From Sipunculus nudus (lineage: Eukaryota > Annelida > Sipuncula > Golfingiida > Sipunculidae): a stretch of 64,000 nucleotides of DNA. The DNA lies in contig CM049316.1 in NCBI GenBank assembly GCA_026874595.1, forward strand, positions 66,195,176 to 66,259,175, written 5' to 3'. The number at the start of each line of letters is the position of its first letter. Position 1 is the first letter of the stretch. The notes beneath the pieces are model-generated. The model saw only the letters and a list, made by a program, of their open reading frames with translations. It was not told the origin of the DNA and did not search any database. The position numbers were made by a program, and so were the translations under genes. Below are positions 1-11,500 of this stretch, piece by piece.

Positions 1-1270
1 ATGGAGCCCTAAAGTACCCCCAAGAAAAGTAAAAAATTTCATACAAAACTTCAATATCTCATTAACTACTTGAATGATGGTCATGATTTGTGGCATAACT
101 ATTGATCATGAGATGTGTCATCTGTTCCTGCAGACTGGTGGCGCCACCTGTATCGTTCGATTTTTTACGATTTTTTCCTCTATTTTTGAGACCTTTAAGG
201 ATGCTGTCATCTGTTAGCATGGCACAAATAGTAATGACTGGACCTAGAATCTTCATTCTCAACACACTAGAAGACCTATGAAAAGTCTCCATGGAAACCA
301 GAAATTAGGTCTCTGTTACCCATATCCTTCGAGCTATAGGGCCCCAAAGTACCCCCCCAGAGTAGTCAAAAATTTCATACAAAAACTTCAATATCTCAAT
401 AACTACATCACTGATGGTCATGATTTTTGGCATACATATTGATTATGAGATGTTCCATCTGTTCCTGCAGACTGGTGGCGCCACCTATGTTATCTATCAA
501 GAGGGTACAAATTGCAATAACTGGACCTAGAAACTTCATTCTTGTCATGCAAGGAGGCCCATGAAGAGTGCCTGTGGAAACTTGAAATTAGGTCTCTGTT
601 ACCCATATCCTTCAAGCTATAGGACTCTGAAGTATCCCTCAGAATAATGGACAATTTGATACAAAAGCTGAAGTATCTGAACAACTAATACGGAGATAAT
701 CATGATTCTTTGCATGGATATTGACCATTAAGTGTTTTTAGCTCAGCTGACTGTAAGTCATCTGAAGTATCCCTCAGAATAATGGACAATTTGATACAAA
801 AGCTCAAGTATCTAAACAACTATTGCAGTGATCACCATGATTCTTTGCATGGATATTGATCATGGAATGTGTCATCAGTTTCTGCAGTATGGTGGCCCCA
901 CCTGTATTTTTTTTATTTTTACGAATTTTTTTTCTCTATTTTTGAGACCTCATAAGATGCAGTCATCTGTTAACATGGCACAAATCGTAACATCTGGACC
1001 TAGAATCTTCTCTCTTGACATGCTGAGAGGCCCATGAAAAGTTTCCTTAAAAACTTAAAATTAGCTCTCTGTTATCCATAACCTCTGAGCTATGGGGCTC
1101 CGAAGTACCCCCCAGAATAATGGAAAGTTTGATACAAAAGTTCAAGTATCTGAACAATTATTGTATTGATCACCATGATTCTTTGCATGGATATTGATCA
1201 TGAAATGTTTCATCAGTTTCTGCATTCTGGTGGCGCCACCTGTATTTTTTCAATTTTTAGCTCAGCTGAC
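1..1270 (+). repeat. Tandem/nested AGCTCAGCTGAC-family repeats
   Basis: About four diverged units begin near 5, 340, 625/760 and 1092 with AAGTA(C/T)CCCC, TTTGATACAAAAGCTCAAGTATCT and GATCACCATGATTCTTTGCA. GGTGGCGCCACC sits at 137, 474 and 1229. Two TTTAGCTCAGCTGACTG starts (735 and 1253) lie inside. The same family recurs at 40264-41040. No gene seen. Confidence 0.75.
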
Positions 1271-2023
1271 TGAAAGTCAGTCTAAATTGACAATATAACA
1301 ATTTATTACAAAGAACAAAATATGATGTGAAACAAAATATAACAGATATTATTATTTCATTCTCAGACAGTATACCTCACTTACATATTGATGTGTGTAG
1401 AATTACTCAAATCTTTGCTTATGTCTGATAACATGATATTACTGCATACAACAGCACATCTTTCTCTCTCAAAATTATAAACTCTCCATCATATATACAC
1501 CCGTCAACAAAGAAACTGATCAGACAAATTTATCATCCACTCATCAGCATTTGCCAATCAACATTTCCTATACATAGCCATGTAGCAGCCTTCACATCCA
1601 CCCCTCTAATTACCCAACCCACTTCACACTCCTCAACCAGCAACTCCATCACCCTCTTCCTCGTTTAGGATAATTATCAACCCCCTGTTACACACTTACA
1701 CTAACCATTATCATATCTCTCCATCTCTCTGAAATCCTGTCTGTCCATCTCTTTTTCTTTCTTTCTGCTTTACTCTTTATTATTCTCAAACAAGTTACTC
1801 CAAACATACATATACAACTCAATACATCATTAAATATATACTTCTATTTATACATAACCTGTTACATAACAATTGCCTTCACTTTAAATATTCCTATATT
1901 TTGTACAAATGTTTTTCACATTCATTGCTAAAATACAAATACATCACATTATATCAACAAAATACCACAAAACCCCATTTGTCTGGCGATACTATGGCAC
2001 CAGCGGTGCCAAGAAATGTCTAG
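1271..2023 (+). repeat. AT-rich stretch ending in hairpin + CTAG
   Basis: No coding signal. The 3' end (1980-2023) is TCTGGCGATACTATGG, then the GGCACC-AGC-GGTGCC hairpin (1996-2010), then CTAG at 2020-2023. This is the same end as at 12135, 13390 and 37457. Confidence 0.5.
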
Positions 2024-2351
2024 TTGTTTCTGTGCGATAACTCTCCTAAATATTATCTGATTTCATTTGAATTTTGGTCAGTAATTGCTCTCTTGCATAC
2101 CTTGGTTGGGATTGGTTTAGGAGTATCTGTCTGAATATCTATTATCACCAGCTCCAAAACAAAAAAAATTTTCCTTTTTGTTCCCAATTCACAACAATTT
2201 TTTGATGTGGAGACATCTTCAGGGAACAATGAAAACTAAAACACAGGCACTGACATATGGAGACATCTTCAGGAGAAAATAAAAACTAAAACATATGCAG
2301 AAGGCAAGCATAAATTCATAAATTCCACAAATTTGCTTGTTTGTTTTACAG

Positions 2352-2520
2352 ATTAAACTTGGTGATGATTATCCTTATGGGACTTATAAGAAAGAGGACT
2401 ACCGACCTGTGGTTGAGACAACGTTGGACAAGATCACCATGGTATTCAGGACTGGCAGTGACCACTACATGAGCAGTTACCCTTACCTGGGCTTCAAAGC
2501 GAAATACCAGTTTAAATCAG
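2352..2520 (+). CDS. Gene 1 exon: C-terminal half of CUB domain 1
   Basis: The acceptor is TTTTACAG at 2344-2351 and the donor is CAG|GTACAT. The exon starts in phase 0 and ends in phase 1. It encodes [10 protein letters not shown]... through [11 protein letters not shown] and [11 protein letters not shown] hydrophobic strand, a D, then GFKAxYxF is the usual last-strands pattern of a CUB domain. The first half of the domain was not found in 1-2351. Confidence 0.82.
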
Positions 2521-5500
2521 GTACATCAGTTTTCCATTACCTTGTTATACACCTGTCTGTGACGCGAAGTTTTATGGTATACCCATGGTCTGTCCATTCA
2601 TCCGTTCTCTAACTTTATTGTCGCCACTGTATTTTATCGAGGCTTCAGTGGATATTCACGAAACTCACCTTAACTACTTACCAATAGGTTGTCTCACCCA
2701 AGTTCATTATAGGCAAAATCCATGCATATTTAATAAGGTTCGAGGTCGCTAGTCTACTTTGTGGAGTCACCGCGATAACCTACCAGGAATATAATGGATT
2801 ATGATCATACTAAAAGAAATATTTATCAGTTTAATATCTGGCCTAAGATCAATTTCCATGAAAATCTGTGCATATTTATTGAGGTCACCAGACTTTGCTG
2901 GCCTATTGATGACTTACCAGAAATCTGATGGATTTTCATGAAACTCATTATTAATATTGACCAATACAGTTTCTTACCTGAATTCCATTCTCAGCAAAAT
3001 TCACGCATATTTAATGGGGTCAGAGGTCACAAGATATGCTTTTGGCATATTATGCACAATTTGCAGTTCTTTTGTGTTTATTTTAATCCACTCATATATA
3101 TTCAGATAAGTTACTTTAATTGGAAGGTAAGCTGATGAAGTTGTACCTGTACAATGATTTGTTCCATTATGATGATTTGTAATGTAAAGTTGAAAGTACT
3201 AAAAGTATTGAAATCTCAGAAAATATAATAATTTAATATAAGTTTTATAATCTTACATTAATTTTCTTTTTATGCCCCCGCCACAAAGTGGCCGGGGCAT
3301 ATAGTTTTACCCATGTCCGTCCTTCTGTCATTCCGAAATCAAACAGTTGTATGGACTTTTTTTTCGCAATGCCTGCAGATATTGGCCTGATTTTTTGTGT
3401 GTGGGCAGATAATGACCAGTTACAGATTGAGTTCACGTTTCGTCCAGGTTGACCTACTTTTGACCGTTTTACGGCTCCTAAACTTAGAAAATTTCATGAA
3501 AAATAGAAATTTTCATGACAAATACACATGTTCAGACTTTTTTCGCAATACTTGCAGATATTGGCCTGATTTTTGGTGTGTGGGCAGATAATGACCAGTT
3601 AAAGATCAAGTTTGTGTTTTGTCCAAGTTGACCTATTTTGACCATTTAACGGCTCCTAAACTTAAAAATTTCATGAAAAATAGAAATTTTCATGACAAAT
3701 ACACATGTATGGACTTTTTTCGCAGTGCCTGCAGATATTGGCCTGATTTTTGGTGTGTTGGCAGATAATGACCAGTTACAGATCGAGTTCGCATTTCCTC
3801 CCAGTTGACCTATTTTGACCATTTAACGGCTCCTTAACTTAAAAAATTTCATGAAAAATAGAAATTTTCATGACAAATACACTTGTACAGACTTTTATCG
3901 CAATGCCTGCAGATATTAGCCTGATTTTTGGTATGTGGGCAGATAAAGACCAGTTACAGATCGAGTTCGCGTTTCCTCCCGGTTGACCTACTTTTGATTT
4001 TTTTATGGCTCCTAAACATAGAAAATTTCAAGAAAAATATAAATTTTCATGACAAATGTACATGTACAGCCGTTTTAGCCCTCAGCTCATAGGCTGATTG
4101 GCTATTGTCATCACCCAAGCTGTCCATCTGTCCGTCCGTCTGTCTGTCCGTCCGGAGTCTGTCCATCCTGCGTCTTTTAACTTTTACCTTGTGAGCGGGA
4201 TATATATATCTCTAAAAGGATTCACCGTTGCAATTTTATTTCATCAGTGAATATGTATATCGATAAAATCTTGGTCAAGTTTGAAGATGGGTGACCTTGA
4301 CCCATTTTTCTACATTTTAGAGCTGATTATACAAAAACACTCAAATGTTTGGTCTATGGGCGCATAATGACCACTTACAGATCAAGTTCGCATTTCGTCC
4401 TGGTTGACCTATTTTTGACCATATGACAGATCCTGAACATAGAAAATTTCAAGAAAGACAAAAATTTTTATGAAAAATGCACATGTATGGACTTTTTTTC
4501 ACAATGCCTGCAGATACTGGCCTGATTATAGGTGTGTTGCTTGATAATGACCCGTTACAGATCGTGTTTGCATTTTGCGATTGTTGACCTATTTTTGACC
4601 ATACGACACCTCCTGAACTTAAAAAATTTACAAAATTTAACAAATGTTTCTAATTTGCCCCAGGCGGGGGCATTCAAGTCGTTCCGACACATCTAGTTTA
4701 TTTATATATTAAATAAAACGTTGCTTATGGGATTGCTGAGACAAAGTGAGTATATATATGTAGAATTGATCTGTGAGAATGCAGTCTTTCCTCTGCAGGC
4801 TCACAGTGCTCTGTCTTAGGTAACAGAGCATAATAATATTAAGGTATGTGGTTATAAAGGAAACATGAGTATGGTGATTTACATACAGGACACATTTAAA
4901 ATTAGTATTATGTTTGTTCTTCCAGGCATAATTTGGGAAAGGAAGCCCAAAACAAGTAAGTTCTGAATTACACTAAGTTACTCTGTCATCATCAGATTTT
5001 GCTATTGTTAAATATGAGTCCTTATAGTTAAAGTTCTGCCTAATAGGTTTAAAAGTGGTTGGTTATGGACCCATCATCAGTTTAAGATTTAGGAGATGTG
5101 GATTGTGTTTTATGGCAGTAGAAAGTTTGGATAATGGCAAATTTTAATGCATGATTATTTGTCAGAATGGAGAGTGCAAGTGCATAAGAAGTAAATCCTA
5201 TTATTAATTAGTAATTATGTAAGTATAAAAGCACATAAATGCTTTATCATGATGTCCATTTATTTTCATATTTTCCCAGAAAAAAAGTGGTATGCATTTT
5301 AAATGCCTTCATGACAAAACCATGAGCAAAATTCAGGAAGTTATGCATTTAAAGTGTCCTTTAAAATTAAAGAATTTTGGGAAAGAAGGAAATTTTTCAG
5401 TTAATGTAGAATGTTTACATAAGGGCTTTAACATTACATTATCAGGAGATAAATATATGTCACAGTACTCTACTATTGATAGGATACATATAAAGTACTA

Positions 5501-8500
5501 TAGTTTAGATTTCAAGATGATATTCTTCTATAATAGTAGAAATATAACCAAACTTCCTCATATAAAATTTATTTCCATATCATAAACAAAATTCATTTCT
5601 AAAAATGTCACCAGTCAGATGTGGTTTAACTGATTTCTGACCAATAACATTTCACTTTACAAATTACATGCCTCATATGGTGATGAGAGACAATTTAATT
5701 AAATATCAGATCTTGCTTTCTGAGGATGGTACGGGGCATCTGACAATACTGATACAATATTTATCATTGTATTGCATGTGAAGTGTTGTTGAATTGTTAT
5801 GTACATTAATTGTTGCAGCCTGCGGAGCATTCCATCGTTCACTCTTGGGTGGCAGCATCTCACTGGATGATGGAAAGTGTAACACACACAACGACTTCAT
5901 GGATTGTATATGGGTGGTATCAAAGTACCAGGACTACAGACTTGAACAAATAGCTGTCATTGTAAATATGAGCCATTTGTCTGGTAAGAAATCAGTCATT
6001 GCTGTTGTGAATATTTTTATTGACATCTGATTGAAATAAGATTAATCTTTGAAGCTTGGTTCAAGTTGTTTGGAATTGAGCACGAGCATAACTCATTAGT
6101 CGATCGCTCTTTCCCTGTAAATTTTTTATGTAAGTAAACATAATAAAACAATTGAGAATAAAAATTATGTGTGTCTCCTCAAAAGTGGTAATGTCCTTCA
6201 TGAACATGGTAATAGTGAATATATATATTGACGCCAATACTGGAAAAAGAGTTGGTTGTATAAAAGAAACACGGGCATATAAAGAAGCAAGGGTTGTATG
6301 TTATGATAAAATAGATCTAATTGAAACATTTTGTGTCTTCTATATAATTTTGTAGGCACTGGAATAATATCTTATTGAAAGAGTAATCTTTATTAGGGTT
6401 GCCATACATAATGAATTGGGTGTTGAGAGATATGTCCATGTCATGTTTGAGGTTGTGAAGATGTGGGTGTCTTTCAATTTTACATAATGCACACTCAAGG
6501 AAATAAGTATAGGTGTCCTCTATCATTGATGAACACTATTACTATTTTGTATTTCAATATTAAGGTTAAAGTTATCAGTCATTGTTCTGCCATATGTTAG
6601 GACAGTTATCGTTCTGCCTCATGTTTGTACAGTTCTTGTTCTGCCTCATCTGCAAGCTGCATATCTACCTTTAAGCAATAATAAAGATAAAGTCAACACT
6701 GGCTTGATGATGCCAACAAAAAAATACTCTATGTTTCAGCTCCACTTAATTAAGATTGGAGCATTATCATTATTTATCAAAATGTTCCCTTTTTTTGTGG
6801 TGTACATTTAAATTATTTGAAAAGTTTCCAAAGATTGTGTTTTATAATGTTGATCCTTTCTGGCCCCCTGATAATTTACAAAGATTTTAATATTTTTTAA
6901 TGTGGTTTTTCTTTGGACCCTTGATAATTCATTGCTTGTATTCTTATCAGGACCATCAGTAATCTTAAATCAGTCTTCTTGCAATCATTGATAGATTTCA
7001 CCCGCAAAATTTTTCATTTGACCAGTCTTCCACTGCAGCCCTTACATACCATTTTTCATGATCATGTTTTAGTTTAAATACCAACATTACCAATAACTTG
7101 TTTTCATGGTAATAATGCGAACATTATTTCAAGTCATCCTATAACAGAGTTACAGGTCCCATGTTCTGTCTTAATTGCACATAATATTCTTAATGACCTT
7201 TGACCTATTTCAGAGTGGGGAAGCTTGGAGGTAAGGAAAGGTGTTTCATCTGATTCGCCTCTCTTGGCCACATACAGAAAGTACCAAGCACTGTCAAACC
7301 ACAAGTTTAACGCCCAGGATGCTCTGTATCTTCGTCTGAGAGGGTCGTGTCCCAAGTTCTTTGCGTCATTTGCATCTTATCGACTTCCTTTTTTTCCAGG
7401 TAATAAATTGTACCCATATTTGGTAGGTTTGTGAATTGTGAGGGCCTTAAGAATTGATTTAATTATCTATTCTTTACCTTCGATTCAATTATCAATTCAA
7501 TTCTTACTTAAGTAGTAAAATTCAGACCTTTTTATATAGATTTGAGATATATAGATTTGAGTAAATTTCAGCAAATAAAAGAAAATGTCGCTCTCATTGT
7601 TTGTTGGCACCATGTATGTTCCTATTCAAGTGGAGTATTCCACCAGTGAATGTTTAAAAGTAGATTTAGGGCGCATTCATGGTGAAGAGCTTCAACACCA
7701 CAAACTGCTCCATCAAATTTGAGAGCTCATAGAGCAATTTCTGATGGTACATGTATAAAATAATGATCAAAATTAATCAATAAAGAGGTAAATAATCTAT
7801 TACATTTTAATTGAGGGCTTACAATTCAATGCATCAATTCTTTGATGCATTGTCACACCTCTAATATTAAGGGAATTATTTTTTTTAATTGAGTAATTAA
7901 CAAAATGTAAAGAATAATCACAAGATGGAGCAAGAATTTTCACAGGGTAGGATTTGTTGCAAGGATAGAAAAAGTTTAATGCTATCCAGTATGAGATTTT
8001 TGGTAACAGCAGGAAAAAGGTATTAATATCTGTGCTCAGAGTGTAATCTGGAAAAATTAACCGATTAATATACTTAAATTAACCTGTCATTTTGATTTTA
8101 GTTATCTTACAAACACACACTGAATCAGTCTAGATGTCAAATATACATTAGTTCTCACTCAGAATTATAAAAAGGCATATAATGATATAATAGATTAGGT
8201 AACTGCCTTGGTATATCCCGTTCAAAGAGTATTTAAAAACAGGGCACAGTCGTATATTTATTCTTCTCCTCGTATAAAAATGGTAAATCCCCATTATATA
8301 ATAAACAAGAAAAATAATAAATACATGCATATTGCACTGCTCACTTTTTCTTACAGGACCAGGATGTTTTGATGGCAATCATTTCAAGTGTAATAATGAT
8401 ATGTGTCTGCCCAAGGAGTTACGTTGTGATGGTATCAACCACTGTGGGGACAACTCTGATGAGAACTGTACAGGTAGAGTCATGTCTTTTAAATCTTAGG

Positions 8501-11500
8501 CTGAGTTTGAAGGGGCCCTATCACATATAAAGCATATTGAATCAACATGAAACAGAAGTTTTTAGCTCAGCTGACAAATCGTAACCGCTGGACCTTGAAT
8601 TTTCTAATTTCACATCAAAAGAGGTCCATGAAAAGTCTCTATGGAAATCTGAAATACAGTCTCTGTTACCCATATCCTCGCTATGGGGCTTGTAAGTACC
8701 CTAGTTAGTTTCCAGAGAACTCCTCTGAGAGCCTTGGACTGATCTTTCCAAAACCTAGCATGGTTGTTCCTTCACCTATGTTTTTGTGCCTAACAAAGAC
8801 AGATGGTACCACCTGCAATCTTTTCTGTGCAGTATGAATATGGGTGTCTTTTAGATAACACCCCATATCTCAGGAGTGGCTCAATGTATTGTGCTGAAAA
8901 TTTGCATGTCCATAGATCTTGGATCTATCTCATAGTTGCGACTGTTGGCGCCACCTACAATACTTTCTGCATAGTGTCCATCTGTGCATTTTCCCATCCG
9001 TTCATCTAAGTGGTTCTTCAATGTATTAGGTTGAAATTTTGCATGTTCATAGATCCTCAACACCTACATCTCATAAACAAGACTGGTGGCACAGCCTGCA
9101 GTCATTTTCGCGTGGCGTTCATTGGTATATTTGCTATTGGTGAAAATTGCTCATATCCCAGGAATGGTTCCAGATATTTGTCTGAAATTTGGCACGTCCA
9201 TCCATCTTGGAAAGTTTTCTGGTAAACCAGACAGGTGGTGCCACCTGGTTTGGTAGAATAAATAAATGCCCTTTTCTCAGAAGACCTGCCATATTTGCCT
9301 GAAATTGTCCAAATCCATAGATCTTGGACTCCGTAGATCTTAGATCTTGCATACAGGACTGGTGCAGCGCCTGCAATCATTGTATCCCCAGACAAATTCG
9401 GGGGATACTATGTTTTCATACCGGTCCAGCCGCCAAGCCGCATATAAATCTTGTTGGCGCGATAACCCAAAAAATATTTCACGGAACTTTACCAAACTTG
9501 GTATATGTATAGATATGGGTAAGAGGACGACGCCTATTTAAAATGAGGTCATGACCTTTACTAGGAGAGTGTCCTTGACCTTGAATAGGTCCAATTTTGG
9601 GGGAAATCACACAAATTCTTTAATATCTCAAGAAATCTTGCATGGATTTATCCCAAAATCAAGATGATGGAAGATCATGGATAGGGTTGTCATGTTCCAG
9701 AAACTGGTGGCGCAACCTATTATTCTTTACTTGTTTTCGTGCCGTTTAATATCCCCAAAATTGCCACCTTACAGTACTGTGAGCATTATAAGTCAAAAAC
9801 TAATGGACAGATTTCTTTTATATTATGCATATACATAGGTATGGGTTATGGGATGATGTTTATTGTATCGCCAGACATAGTCTGGAGATACTATGGTTTA
9901 GGCACGGTCGCGCCGCCGCCGCAGAGATTTCTTTTGGACACAATAACTCAAAAAATATTTCACGGATCTTTACCAAACTTGGTATATGTATAGATATGGG
10001 TGAGAGGACGACGCCTATTTAAAATGAGGTCATGACCTCAACTAGGAGAGTGACCTTGACCTTGAATAGGTTCAATTTTGGGGAAAATCACACAAATTCT
10101 TAAATATCTCAAGAAAACTTGCATGGATTGATCCCAAAATCAAGTTGATCGAAGATCATGGATAGGGTTGTCATGTTCCAGAAACTGGTGGCGCCACCTA
10201 TTATTCTTTACTTGTTTTCATGCCATTTAATATCCCCAAAATTGCTACTTGACAGTACTGTGAGCATTATAAGTCAAAAACTAATGGACAGATTTCTTTC
10301 ATATTATGCAAATACATAGATATGGGTTATGGGATGATGTTTATTCAAATTGGGGTCATGACCTTTCCTATGAGAGTGGCCTTGACCTTGAATATTGCCA
10401 TATATGGTGAAAATCACACAAAATCATTAATTTCTCAATAAGGGATGCATTGATTGGTCCAAAAATCAACTTGACCGAAGATCTTGGATAGTAATGTCAT
10501 GTACCGGAAACAGGTGGCGCCACCTGTTATTCTTTTACTTGTTTTCGTGCCGTTTAATACCCCATCATTGCCACTTAACAGTACATTTATAACCTGTGAG
10601 CATTATAAGTCAAAAACTAATGGACAGATTTCTTTCATATTATGCATATACATAGACATGGGTTATGGGATGATGTATATATAAATTGGGGTCATGACCT
10701 TTCCTATTAGAGTGGCCTTGACCTTGAATATTGCCATATATGGTGAAAATTACACAAAATCATTAATATCTCAATAAGGGATGCATGCATTGGTCCAAAA
10801 ATCAACATGTTCGAAGATCTTAGAAAGTATTGTCATGTATCGGAAAAACAGGTGGCGCCACCTGTTATTCTTTTACTTGTTTTGTGCCGTTTAATACCCC
10901 ATCATTGCCATTTATCAGTACTGTGAGCATTATAAGTCAAAAACTAATGGACAAATTTCTTTCATATTATGCATATACATGGATATGGGTTATAGGATAA
11001 TGTTTATTTGAATAGGGGTCATTACCTTTCCAATGAGTGGCCTTGACCTTGAATATTGCCATATATGGTGAAAATCACACAAAATCATTAATTTCTCAAT
11101 AAGGGATGCATGCATTGGTCCAAAAATCAACTTGACCGAAGATCTTGGATAGTAATGTCATGTACCGGAAACAGGTGGCGCCACCTGTTATTCTTTTACT
11201 TGTTTTTGTGCCGTTTAATACCCCATCATTGCCACTTAACAGTACATTTATAACCTGTGAGCATTATAAGTCAAAAACTAATGGACAGATTTCTTTCATA
11301 TTATGCATATACATAGACATGGGTTATGGGATAATGTATATATAAATTGGGGTCATGACCTTTCCTATTAGAGTGGCCTTGACCTTGAATATTGCCATAT
11401 ATGGTGAAAATTACACAAAATCATTAATATCTCAATAAGGGATGCATGCATTGGTCCAAAAATCAACATGTTCGAAGATCTTAGAAAGTATTGTCATGTA

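Noticed and set aside
2337-2351. ATG at 2337 as the start of gene 1
   Set aside because: TTGTTTTACAG at 2341-2351 is a strong acceptor and the CUB sequence starts mid-domain at 2352, so this is an internal exon.
9102-9541. Overlapping open frames on both strands (60-97 codons)
   Set aside because: All lie in the dispersed repeat, with several frames open at once and no codon bias.
10484-11345. Two near-identical 66-codon open frames ([20 protein letters not shown]...)
   Set aside because: They are the tandem repeat unit translated. The other units carry stops or shifts, and the identity comes from the 661-bp duplication, not selection.
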